64,000 nucleotides of DNA, from assembly GCF_036226445.1 (NCBI RefSeq), contig NZ_CP108474.1, forward strand, positions 8,308,001 through 8,372,000. Direction: 5' to 3'. Positions 25,115 through 34,400 of this stretch are shown here, piece after piece. Within the stretch, counting starts at the first letter, position 1, and each line of letters starts with the position of its first letter. Below the pieces are notes generated by a model, which saw nothing but the letters and a program-made list of their open reading frames with translations, did not search any database and had not been told where the DNA came from. The translations under genes were made by a program, and so were the position numbers. The DNA comes from Streptomyces sp. NBC_01255. GTDB taxonomy: Bacteria > Actinomycetota > Actinomycetes > Streptomycetales > Streptomycetaceae.

Positions 25115-25891
25115 ATGGAACCCCAGCACATCCGTGACCTCTACGACCGTCAGCTGCGCCGCGAGGCGCGCCCCGACGGACCCGGCTGCCGCGTCGAGCG
25201 CGTCGGACCCGTCGTCCGGCAGACCGGGCCGGCACACGCCTGGAACGGCGTCCTCTGGTCCGGTCTCGACGCCGCCGGGGCCGACGCCGCCATCGCCGGA
25301 CAGATCGCCCACTACCGCACCGCCGGACTCCCCTTCGAGTGGAAGCTGTACGGGCACGACGGCCCCGCCGACCTCGCGGACCGCCTCCTCGCCGCCGGAT
25401 TCACCGCCGAGGACCCCGAGACCCTCATGGCCGCCGAGGCCGCCGCCCTGCCCCAGGACGTGCCGCTCCCCAAGGGGGTCGAGCTCCACGCGGTCACCGA
25501 CGAGGCCGGGGTGCGCCAGGTCGTCGAGGTCCACGAACGCGCCTTCGGCACCGACAGCTCCCACATCGGCCGTCAGCTCCTCGACCGGCTCGCCGCCGAC
25601 CCGGACACGGTCACCGCCGTCGTCGCCGTCGCGGCCGGCGAACCCGTCAGCGCGGCCCGCCTCGAACTCTGCCCGGGCACCGACTTCGCCGGACTCTGGG
25701 GCGGCGGCACCGTCGAGGCCTGGCGCGGCCGCGGCCTCTACCGCGCGCTCGTCGCGCACCGGGTCCGCATCGCCGCGGCCCGCGGCCACCGCTACGTCCA
25801 GGTCGACGCGGCGGACACGAGCCGACCCATCCTCCGGCGCCTGGGCTTCCTGACGCTCTCCACGACGACCCCGTACACGTACGGCACCTGA
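25115..25891 (+). CDS. GNAT-family acetyltransferase
   Basis: A 258-residue protein with a C-terminal GNAT domain. Motif A is LWGGGTVEAWRGRGLYRALV with a RGRGLY pyrophosphate loop, and motif B is YVQVDAADTSRPILRRLGF. The first half (FEWKLYGHDGPADLADRLLA and an AEAAALPQDVPL linker) is a degenerate GNAT-like module, giving a tandem arrangement common in Streptomyces. ATG 25115 lies 86 bp after the cupin stop. The substrate is unknown. Confidence 0.87.
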   Translation: MEPQHIRDLYDRQLRREARPDGPGCRVERVGPVVRQTGPAHAWNGVLWSGLDAAGADAAIAGQIAHYRTAGLPFEWKLYGHDGPADLADRLLAAGFTAEDPETLMAAEAAALPQDVPLPKGVELHAVTDEAGVRQVVEVHERAFGTDSSHIGRQLLDRLAADPDTVTAVVAVAAGEPVSAARLELCPGTDFAGLWGGGTVEAWRGRGLYRALVAHRVRIAAARGHRYVQVDAADTSRPILRRLGFLTLSTTTPYTYGT

Positions 25892-25929
25892 GGCCGCGCG
25901 CGGCTCCGGTCGGCCGTGCCGGGGGCCCC

Positions 25930-25982
25930 GTCAACCGTGCCAGGGCCCGTCAGCCGTGCCAGCCGCCGGTCAGCCGTGCCAG
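25930..25982. repeat. Triplicated gene end, GTCA(A/G)CCGTGCCAG x 3
   Basis: Units at 25930-25943, 25949-25962 and 25969-25982 differ at one base. The third contains the stop codon and last codons (WHG-stop) of the minus-strand NmrA-type gene. The other two repeat that ending downstream, so the 3' end has been tandemly copied with a period of 19-20 bp. Confidence 0.85.
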
Positions 25983-26815
25983 ACACCGGTCACGGCGGTC
26001 CTCGCGACGAAATCGGCGAAGTCGCGAGGCTCGCGGCCCAGCGCCCGCCGGACTCCGTCGGAGAGGTGGGCGAAATGGCCCTCGCCGATCCAGCCGAGGA
26101 GGAGGCTCAGCATCTCGGCGACCTCCTCGGGCAAGCCTCTCCCCGTGGCGTAGCGCGTGAAGTCGGCCGGCGAGACGGGCCGGTAGGCGATGTCCCGGCC
26201 GGTCGCCCCGCCGATCTCCCGACTCAGCGCGCCCAGGCTCAGCAGCCGCGGCCCGGACAGCTCGTACGCCTCCCCCGCGTGACCGGCCTCGGTCAGGGCC
26301 GCCACGGCGACATCGGCGACGTCGTCGAGATCGACGAACGGCTCGACGCCGTCCCCGGTCGGCAGCACGACCTCGCCTTCGAGGAGCTGTCCCCGGAAGA
26401 ACCCCTCCTCGCTGAAGTTCTGCATGAACCACGCCGGCTTGAGGATCGTCCACTCCGCGCCGGACTCCCGCACCGCACGCTCGCAGGGAAGCTTCTCCTC
26501 GCCTGCGGACGCCAGCCAGTCGCGGTGGGACAACAGCACGAGCCGCTCGACACCGCCCGCCGCCGCGAGCTTGCCGAAGGCCCGCATCGACGTCGCGGCG
26601 TCGTCGCGCTGCGAGTCGATCAGATAGGCCGCGCCGACGCCTTCGAGCACCGGCTCCCAGGTGTTCTCGTCGGTCCAGTCGAAGCGGGCGGGCCCGTCGC
26701 CCTGCCGGGAGGCCACCCGCACCTCGTGACCGCGTGACCGAAGACGGGACACCACACGGCGTCCCGCCTTGCCCGTACCTCCGAGGACCAGAATCGGTCG
26801 TTCCTTGATCATCAT
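25970..26815 (-). CDS. NmrA/NAD(P)-binding SDR-like oxidoreductase
   Basis: A 281-residue atypical SDR. The Rossmann motif VLGGTGKAGRRVVSRLRSRG (GxxGxxG type) is at residues 9-28. ERLVLLSHRDW replaces the usual catalytic region, followed by WTILKPAWFMQNFSEEGFFR and FVDLDDVADVAVAALTE, which are characteristic of NmrA/QOR2-type quinone or redox-sensing proteins. The start is ambiguous: adjacent ATGs at 26815 and 26812 both lack a strong ribosome site, and the palindrome at 26806-26822 overlaps them. It is divergent from an AraC regulator. Confidence 0.87.
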   Translation of the reverse strand: MMIKERPILVLGGTGKAGRRVVSRLRSRGHEVRVASRQGDGPARFDWTDENTWEPVLEGVGAAYLIDSQRDDAATSMRAFGKLAAAGGVERLVLLSHRDWLASAGEEKLPCERAVRESGAEWTILKPAWFMQNFSEEGFFRGQLLEGEVVLPTGDGVEPFVDLDDVADVAVAALTEAGHAGEAYELSGPRLLSLGALSREIGGATGRDIAYRPVSPADFTRYATGRGLPEEVAEMLSLLLGWIGEGHFAHLSDGVRRALGREPRDFADFVARTAVTGVWHG

Positions 26816-26822
26816 GTGATCA
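26806..26822. promoter_or_regulatory. TGATCA-TCATG-TGATCA repeat overlapping the NmrA start
   Basis: Two TGATCA hexamers, each self-palindromic, are 5 bp apart and span the start codons of the minus-strand NmrA-type gene, 74 bp from the start of the divergent AraC gene. A protein bound here would block translation initiation or transcription of the reductase gene. The AraC product is the nearest candidate. Confidence 0.5.
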
Positions 26823-26896
26823 GTCAACCGGAGCGCCGCTGAGTCACGGAATGGCCTCCACGCTCACCTCGATGTCTCAGCGTCTAAGATCGCCGC

Positions 26897-27868
26897 GTGG
26901 ATCCCCTGGCGAGCCTCCTGCACGAAGTGCGGTCCGACGGCGCCCTGTTCAGCCGGAACATCGTGGCACCCCCCTGGGCGGTCCGCTTCACCGCCGGGAC
27001 ACCGCTCGCCGTCGTCACGATGCTGCGTGGCACCGGCTGGGTCGTCCCCGGCGACGCCGCACCCGTCGCCCTCGGCCGCGGCGACGTGGCCGTCGTGTCC
27101 GGGACGGAGCCCTTCACGGTCGCCGACGACGACCGTGCGGACACACAGCCCTTCTACGTCGTCCACCCCGACGGCTGCACGACGGGCGACGGCGAGTCCG
27201 TCGGCGACGACGTCATCCTCGGCCTCCGCACCTGCGGGAACGGCAGCGGCGGCTCGACCGTGCTGCTCACGGGCAGTTACCAGGTCGACGGCCGCGTCTC
27301 CGAACGGCTGCTGAGGGGGCTGCCCCGGGTGCTCGTGGTCCGCCACGACGGCACGCTCGGCCCGATCCTGGACCTCACCGACCGGGAGATCGACCGCGAC
27401 GACGCGGGACAACAGGCCGTGCTCGACCGACTCCTGGACCTGTTGCTGCTGGCCACGCTGCGGGAGTGGTTCTCCCGCCCGGAGGCCGACCCGCCCGCGT
27501 GGTACCGGGCGCTCGGCGACCCCGTCGCGGGCAGGGCGCTACGGCTGATCCACGACCGGCCCGCGCGTCCGTGGACCGTCGCCGCCCTCGCCGAGGAGAC
27601 GGGCGTGTCGCGCGCCACCCTCGCCCGTCGCTTCAGCGACCTCGTGGGCGAACCTCCCATGGCGTACCTGACGGGCTGGCGTCTCGCCCTCGCCGCCGAC
27701 CTGCTGGCGCGCACCGACGCCACCGTGGACGCGATCGCCCGCCAGGTCGGCTACCGGAGCGCCTTCGGGCTGAGCGTGGCCTTCAAACGCGTCTACGGAA
27801 CCCGCCCCAGCCAGCACCGTACGGGGCCCGCCCGCACGGACGGTCCGATCGGGGCCGCTGCCCCCTAG
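26897..27868 (+). CDS. AraC-family transcriptional regulator with cupin sensor domain
   Basis: A 323-residue regulator. Residues 1-170 form a cupin-type sensing domain (AraC_binding_2-like: NIVAPPWAVRFTAGTPLAVV, then GRGDVAVVSGTEPF). Residues about 205-310 hold two helix-turn-helix motifs: WTVAALAEETGVSRATLARR and VDAIARQVGYRSAFGLSVAF followed by KRVYGTRPSQHR. GTG 26897 has no ribosome site, but TAAGAT ends ten bases upstream, so the mRNA may be leaderless. It is divergent from the NmrA-type gene, its likely target. Confidence 0.9.
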   Translation: MDPLASLLHEVRSDGALFSRNIVAPPWAVRFTAGTPLAVVTMLRGTGWVVPGDAAPVALGRGDVAVVSGTEPFTVADDDRADTQPFYVVHPDGCTTGDGESVGDDVILGLRTCGNGSGGSTVLLTGSYQVDGRVSERLLRGLPRVLVVRHDGTLGPILDLTDREIDRDDAGQQAVLDRLLDLLLLATLREWFSRPEADPPAWYRALGDPVAGRALRLIHDRPARPWTVAALAEETGVSRATLARRFSDLVGEPPMAYLTGWRLALAADLLARTDATVDAIARQVGYRSAFGLSVAFKRVYGTRPSQHRTGPARTDGPIGAAAP

Positions 27869-27883
27869 GGAGTGTCCGGCGGA

Positions 27884-28699
27884 TCAGGGCGTCCAGTGCG
27901 CGGGGCGCTCGAAGCCCGCCGGGAGACGGGTCGCCGCGTTCCCGCGCGCCGCGTTCAGCTGCGGCTGCGTGAGAAAGAGCGCGCCGGTCAGATCCGCCCC
28001 CGACAGATCGGCGTCCCGCAGGTCCACGCCGATGAGATCGGCGAGCGTCAGATCGGCCCCGGTCAGGTCGGCGGCGATGAGGAGCGCCCCGCGCAGATCC
28101 GCGCCCCGCAGTTTCGCGCCACGCAGCCGCTTGCCGATCAGGTCGGCCCCCCGACGGCTCTTCGGCTTCCCGCCGGCCGTCGCACGGACGAGCTCGCTCG
28201 TCCGCAGGAGCAGCGGGTTCACCTCTGCCCGCACGGGTGCCACGTCGAGCTTCTCCAGCGCGTCGGGCGTTCCCCCGGCCAGCTCCTCGACCCGGGCGAG
28301 CGCCCCGCGCAGCTCCGCGTGGAGCGGCCGGGCGGCGGCCAGGGCCAGGGCCTCGGTGAGGTAGCGCAGCAGCTCGTGGAGCTGGCGTACGACCGGGAAC
28401 ACCTCGTACATCCGGCGCGCGGTCTCCGGCGCCTCGCGCCAGGACACGCCGCCGAAGGTCACCTGGGAGACCCGCTGGCCCGCGCCGAAGCAGTCGTACA
28501 CCGTGCAGCCCTGGAAACCGCTGGGCCGCAGCCGGGTGTGGATGCCGCAGCGGAAGTCCTCCTGGAGGTTGCGGCAGGGCTCACCGGACGACTTGTTCAC
28601 GGCGAAGTCGGCCGACTTCGCGAAGGGCAGCGCCACGCAGCACAGCCCGAAGCAGTTGGCGCAGTCGCCGCGGAGCGCGGATTCCCGGATCTCGGGCAC
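27884..28699 (-). CDS. Pentapeptide-repeat protein with Cys-rich N-terminal domain
   Basis: A 271-residue protein from GTG 28699 (GAAGGA upstream). The N-terminal 75 residues contain a cysteine cluster, CANCFGLCC ... CRNLQEDFRCGIH ... GCTVYDCF, resembling metal-chelating CxxCxxxCC proteins. A helical linker (80-180) is followed by about eleven A(D/N)L-type pentapeptide repeats (KRLRGAKLRGADLRGALLIA, then ADLTGADLTLADLIGVDL and on), which fold as a right-handed quadrilateral beta helix. Some pentapeptide proteins mimic DNA and protect gyrase, but the Cys-rich fusion suggests something else. Function is unknown. Confidence 0.88.
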   Translation of the reverse strand: MPEIRESALRGDCANCFGLCCVALPFAKSADFAVNKSSGEPCRNLQEDFRCGIHTRLRPSGFQGCTVYDCFGAGQRVSQVTFGGVSWREAPETARRMYEVFPVVRQLHELLRYLTEALALAAARPLHAELRGALARVEELAGGTPDALEKLDVAPVRAEVNPLLLRTSELVRATAGGKPKSRRGADLIGKRLRGAKLRGADLRGALLIAADLTGADLTLADLIGVDLRDADLSGADLTGALFLTQPQLNAARGNAATRLPAGFERPAHWTP

Positions 28700-28832
28700 G
28701 GTGGAACGGTTCCTTCACATGTCGGGGGACGTCCGCCCACCGTATCGCGCCCCCAGGGGGCGTCTTGTCGATCATGCAGCCCTCGGCGAAATCCGTTGCG
28801 AAGATCAACAACGGGCCGTGATGATCGGCGGC

Positions 28833-30353
28833 ATGCCCACCTTCACGACGTACGACGGCACCGAACTCGCCTACCGCGCGCAGGGGGAGGGGGAGCCGCT
28901 GATCTGCCTGCCGGGCGGTCCCATGCGCGACGCCGCCTACCTCGGAGACCTCGGCGGACTCGCCGCCCACCGCACCCTGATCGTGCTCGACTCCCGCGGC
29001 ACCGGCGCGAGCGCCGAGCCCGCCGACCCCGGCACGTACCGCTGCGACCGCCAGGTCGGCGACGTCGAAGCCCTCCGCGCCCACCTCGGCCTGGAGCGGA
29101 TCGACCTCCTCGGCCACTCCGCCGCCGGAAACCTGGCCACCCTGTACGCCGCCGCCCACCCCGAGCGCATCCGCTCCCTCGTGCTCGTCACCTCCATCGG
29201 ATGGGCGCTCGGACTCGGCACCACCGACGAGGAGTGGGACGAGGCCGTCGAGGTCTTCGCCGACCGGCCGTGGTACGAGGAGGCCCGGGCCGGGCTCGCG
29301 ACGATCGGCCCCGACACCCCCCTGCCGCGCGTCCTGGAGATCGTGGCGCCCTTCGGCTACGGCCGCTGGGACGAGGCCGCCCAGGAGCACGCGGCGAAGG
29401 CGGAACAGGAGATCCGCTGGGAGGCCGCCTCCGCCTACCACGGCGAAGGCGCCTACGACCCGGAGGCCACCCGGCGCGCGCTCACCGCGCTCACGGCGCC
29501 GGTGCTGATCCTGGCGGGGGAGTACGACGCCGGCCCCACCCCGGCGAGGGCGGCCGAGATCGCGGCCTGCTTCCCCGACGCCGAACTCGTCGTCCAGCCC
29601 GGCGCCGGACACTTCCCCTGGGTGGACGACGCGGACGCCTTCGTCCGCCCGATCGCCGCCTTCCTCGACCCGGAGGTCCGCACGGTCACCGTGGACGGCG
29701 TCCGCCTCGCCTACCGGGTGCGCGGCCCCGAGGACGCCCCGCCCGTCGTCCTGGTCCACGGCCGCGGCGAGAACGGCACCGGCTGGCACGGCGTCACCGG
29801 GGAACTCGCCGCCGACCACCGGGTGTACGCGCTCGACCTCCGCGGCCACGGGCTGAGTGACCACCCGGGCCGCTACGGCTTCGAGGACCTCCGCGACGAA
29901 CTCGGCGGGTTCCTGCGTGCCCTCCGCCTCGCCGGGGCGACCGTCGTCGCCCACTCGATGGGCGGCGCGGCCGCCTGCCTCCTCGCCCAGCGGGAACCCG
30001 GCCTGATCGGCCGCCTCGTCCTGGAGGAGGCGCCCGCCTTCCTCCCGCTCGACCCCGCGCGCCCGGTGGCCGAACGTCCCGACGGCCGGCTCGCCTTCGA
30101 CTGGGAGGTCGTCACGACCACCGACGCCCAGCTGAACGCCCCCGACCCCGCCTGGCGCGAGGGCCTCACGGCGATCACCGCCCCCACCCTCGTACTCGCC
30201 GGAGGCCCGGCCAGCCACGTGCCCCAGGACCAGCTGACCTGGCTCACCGAGCGCATTCCGGGCGCCCGCCTGGTCACGATCGACGCCGGGCATCTGATCC
30301 ACGCGTCCCGGCCGGCCGAATTCCTCGGCGCGATCCTGGAGTTCGGGCTCTAG
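28833..30353 (+). CDS. Tandem alpha/beta-hydrolase (two catalytic domains in one chain)
   Basis: A 506-residue protein made of two complete alpha/beta-hydrolase folds. Domain 1 (1-285) has nucleophile elbow LLGHSAAGN, acid region LAGEYDAGPTP and GAGHFPW. Domain 2 (about 288-506) has LVHGRGENGTG as oxyanion region, VVAHSMGGAAA as elbow and IDAGHLIHAS. It lacks an obvious Asp after LVLAGGP, so its acid may be elsewhere. Start options are ATG 28821 and ATG 28833; I prefer the latter because it begins the conserved fold (PTFTTYDGTELAY). Separate hydrolases usually sit in separate genes. Substrates are unknown. Confidence 0.85.
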   Translation: MPTFTTYDGTELAYRAQGEGEPLICLPGGPMRDAAYLGDLGGLAAHRTLIVLDSRGTGASAEPADPGTYRCDRQVGDVEALRAHLGLERIDLLGHSAAGNLATLYAAAHPERIRSLVLVTSIGWALGLGTTDEEWDEAVEVFADRPWYEEARAGLATIGPDTPLPRVLEIVAPFGYGRWDEAAQEHAAKAEQEIRWEAASAYHGEGAYDPEATRRALTALTAPVLILAGEYDAGPTPARAAEIAACFPDAELVVQPGAGHFPWVDDADAFVRPIAAFLDPEVRTVTVDGVRLAYRVRGPEDAPPVVLVHGRGENGTGWHGVTGELAADHRVYALDLRGHGLSDHPGRYGFEDLRDELGGFLRALRLAGATVVAHSMGGAAACLLAQREPGLIGRLVLEEAPAFLPLDPARPVAERPDGRLAFDWEVVTTTDAQLNAPDPAWREGLTAITAPTLVLAGGPASHVPQDQLTWLTERIPGARLVTIDAGHLIHASRPAEFLGAILEFGL

Positions 30354-30360
30354 GCGGAAT

Positions 30361-31237
30361 TCACACCAACCTGCCGGGGACGGGCCGGCGACCGGACTTC
30401 TCCGCGGGCATGGCCTGGCTCACGGGAGCGCTGCCCACGGTCTTGCACACCGTCACGACGGTGACGTACGCGGAGTCCCGCACGGTGTCGCCGACCTTGT
30501 CCTCGAAGGTGTCCGCGTCGTCGCCGAGAGCCGCGGTCACGCCGGGGTTCGTGGTCTCGGCGGACGCGTCGCGGATGTCCGTCGCCAGCCGACGCGCCGC
30601 AGCCGTCGCGGCCGGATCGTCTCTGTAGAGGTCCACGGCGTACGTGGGGTTCGTCCGCCGGAACGTGCCGATGGCCCGGAAGGCCTCGTCGCAGGCGGCT
30701 CGGGGGTCGTCGGACTTTCCGAAGGGGCACAGCCAAGCCGCCGGGACCGCCGCCGTGACACACAGCAGGAGCACGAGGCCCGTCACGGCCGGCCTGCGTG
30801 CCAGGCCCGGCCGGCGCGGCGACTCGGCGGGTTCCGGTGCGGGTGCGGGAGCAGGTACCGGTGCCGGTGTGGGGGTGGGTGCAGGGCTGTCGACACGAGT
30901 CGCGTCCACCACCGCCAGCCCCGCGCCCGCTCGGGCGCCATGTACTCCATGGAGCCGATGACCGCACCCGCCGTCGTCAGGGTGGTGTCGGCGTGATGGA
31001 CCGCGATCCCGAAGTCGGCGAGGAGGGCCTCGCCGGTCCCTCTGAGCATGACGTTGGCCGGCTTCACGTCGCGGTGCACTGTTCCCGCGTCGTGCGCCGC
31101 CCCGAGCGCCCCGAGCAGCTTCGCCGCGAGACCTGCGGTCTCCTCCACCGACAGGGGTCCCTGGGCGTCGATCCGAGCTCGGAGACCAGCCGGTAACGGC
31201 CGCCGATCACCTGACCCGATCGTGCCCCCTGAGCCAC
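30361..31237 (-). pseudogene. Disrupted Ser/Thr protein kinase (Pkn type) with TM and extracellular domain
   Basis: Three reading frames on the minus strand together spell a decayed receptor kinase. From GTG 31237: VAQGARSGQVIGGRYRLVSE (the start of an N-lobe). A second frame then continues RIDAQGPLSVEETAGLAAKL ... VHRDVKPANVMLRGTGEALL, with ADFGIA and GSMEYMAPERA (HRD, DFG and APE motifs intact). A third frame (30361-30912) gives a Pro/Ala linker, a TM segment (VTGLVLLLCVTAAVPAAWL) and an extracellular domain with three cysteines. Missing are the glycine loop and catalytic lysine (first deletion) and the C-lobe after APE (second deletion). It is divergent from the Rhs toxin gene. Confidence 0.8.
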
Positions 31238-31457
31238 GGCCGCCCCCGGACCTCGTCGCTGTCGTTGCCGGGCCCAGCCTAGCCCTGCGGGTGTTCGGCG
31301 GTGCGGGCCTTTCACGGCCGTTCCCGCCGGTCGTTCGGGGAGGGTGCGTGGAGGTTCTCCCACGCCGATGATCTCTCAACAGGGGTTCGTGGTAGGACTG
31401 TTCCGGCCAGTCGACGCGGCTGGCCGGGGAACGTCTCCACGGACGGGGGAACACAAC

Positions 31458-34400
31458 GTGGCGGTCACGGTTCCGGGCTGGGCGGACACACTTCTCGATC
31501 TGATCGGGGTGGCGTGGCCGAACGTCGACGAGGACGCGTATCGCGAGATGGCGGACGCTCTCAGGGAGTTCGCGGAGGACCTGGAGGACGACGGTCAGCT
31601 CGCGAACAACCACTTCGAGCGGTTGCTGTCGTCGGGTGAGGGCGAGGCGCTCGATGCTCTGAACGAGCACTGGGCGAAGATCAAGACCAAGCATCTGAAG
31701 GACATCTCGGGTGCGGCGCGGACGGTCGCGGGCGCTCTGGACACGGCGGCGGGCGCGATCGAGGGCATGAAGCTCGCGGCGATCGTGCAGCTGGGCTATC
31801 TGGCGGCCGAGGCGGGTATCGCGATCTCGCTGATCCCGGTGACGGGTGGTCTGTCGGCGCTGATCGGCGCGGGGGCGATGCGGGCCACGCAGGAGGTCAT
31901 CAAGCGGCTGATCAAGGAGTGCGTGGAGGAGGCCGTCGGTTACGTCGTGGCCGCGATGACCGAGCCCGCGGTGGCGGCCCTTGAGGGCATGGCGGCCGAT
32001 CTCGTCGTCCAGTTGGGCGCGGTGGCGATCGGTCTGCAGGACGGGGTGGACCTCGACCAGACCAAGGACGCCGGGCAGGACGGCTTCAAGGAGGGCGTCC
32101 AGACGGGCAAGGAGGCCTTGAGCCTGGCCTCCGCCGGTGGCGGGAAGGGCCCGGGTGGCGGGCTGAAGAACCTGCACATCGAGCACCAGGAGCACGACCA
32201 CGCCTCCACCCAGCTCAACACCGTCAGCGCGGGCATCCACGGCAAGACCGCGGGCAAACTCACGAAGGCGAAGACCGCGCACGGCCGGACGCGGGGCCGC
32301 GACTCGATCGCCGACGCGATCGACCCGATCGCGGACAAAGCCCTCGAAGCGCTCACCAAGGCCGCGAAGAACATGGGCGACCACGTCGGCCAGACGCTGC
32401 CCAAGGCCGTGAAGCAGATCTCGGTCGACCACAAGAACACCGACGACAACCTCCGCGACCGCTTCGCCCGCCAGCGCAAGGGCGACCACGACAACAACGG
32501 CGACGGCAAGGGGAACGGCTCGCCGCGCAGGGACCCCGGTGACGACATCCGGACGATGCCCAACTCCGTCAGGGACGCCAAGGACGACCCCCGTACCCAC
32601 GGTGTCTCCCTCGACAAGACGGTCTGCAAGAACGACCCCGTCGACGTCGCCACGGGCAAGATGCTGCTGCCCCAGACGGACCTCACCCTGCCCGGCGTCC
32701 TGCCGCTCGTCCTGCGCCGCACGCACGTCTCGACGTACCGCTACGGCCAGTGGTTCGGCCGTAGTTGGGCCTCCACCCTGGACGAGCGGATCGAGGTCGA
32801 CGCGTCGGGCGGCGGCGCCATCTGGACACGCGAGGACGGCGCGGTACTGATCTTCCCCCGACTGCCCCGCCCGGGCGACGACCGGGTCATGCCCCTGGAG
32901 GGCGACCGCCTGCCGCTCCTCCACGGCGGTGTGGCCGGCGACGAGACCTCGTACGAGATCCACGATCCGCACAGCGGCCAGGTCCGCGTCTACACCGGCA
33001 GCCCCTACCGCAGCTCCACCGCCTACTGGCTGTCCGCCGTCGAGGACCGCAACGGCAACCGGATCGGGTTCTCGCGCCGCTCCGACGGCGCACCGACCGC
33101 CGTCTCGCACTCGGGCGGCTACGTCCTCCAGATAACCGCCGACGCCTCGCGCGTCACCGGCCTCGCCGTCCGCGGAACCGGAGAGCCGGCCGCGCTCGTG
33201 GGCTACACCTACTCCCCGTCGGGCGACCTCACCCGGCTGACCGGCCCCGAAGGCCCCACCGGCCCGGCCATGACCTTCACGTACGACGGCGACAGCAGGA
33301 TCACGTCCTGGACCGACCGCAACGACACGACCTTCCGGTACGTGTACGACGCCGAGGGCCGGGTCTCCGGCACCGTGGGCCCCGACGGCATCCTCTCCTC
33401 GCGGTTCGCCTACGACGTCCACCCCGACACCGGCCACCGCATCACGCGGTACACCGACTCCACGGGCGCCACCACCACCCTGGTCCTCAACGACCGTCTC
33501 CAGGTCGTCGCCGAGACCGACCCTCTCGGCCACACCACCCACCTCACCTGGGACGCGTACGACCGTCCGCTGAGCCGCACCGACCCGCTCGGCCACACCA
33601 CCGAACTCACCTGGGACGAGGACGGGAACCTCGTCGAGGTCCGGCTGCCCGACGGGAACACGGCGACGGCCCGCTACGACGAGCGCAACCTGCCACTGGA
33701 GGTGATCGCCGCCGACGGCACGCCCTGGCGGCAGACCTTCGACGACCTCGGCAACTGCACGTCCACCGAGGGCCCGGACGGCGCGGTCACGCACTTCACC
33801 CACGGACCCACCGGCGCCGTCGCCTCCGTCAGCGACCCCTTGGGCGCCACCCTCCGCATCCGCTCCGACCGTGCCGGACTCCCGCTGGAGATCACCGGAT
33901 CCGACGGCGGGGTGGCCACGGTGGAGCGCGACCACCGGGGCCGGCCCCTCGTGATCACCGACCCGTCCGGCGGACGCGAGGAGTTCGTCTGGGACCACGA
34001 CGACCGGCTGAGCAACCGGACCGCCGCCGACGGGTCGCGGGAATCCTGGACCTGGGACCCGGAGGGCAACTGCCTGGCGTACACGGACGCCGCCGGCGGC
34101 GCCTGGACCACCGAGTACGGCCCCTTCGACAAGCCGCTCGCCCGCCTCGCGCCGGACGGCGCCCGCCACGAACTGCGCTACGACACCGAACTGCGGCTGC
34201 TCGGGGTGACCAACCCGCTCGGCCAGGACTGGCAGTACCGCTACGACGCGGCCGGGCGGCTGGAGGCGGAGACCGACTTCGACGGCCGGGAGCTCACCTA
34301 CGGCTACGACGCCGCGAACCGGCTGACCACCCGCACCACACCCCTCGGCCGGAGCGTCACCTACACCTGGGACGCCATGGAACGCCTGGTGGCACGCGAC

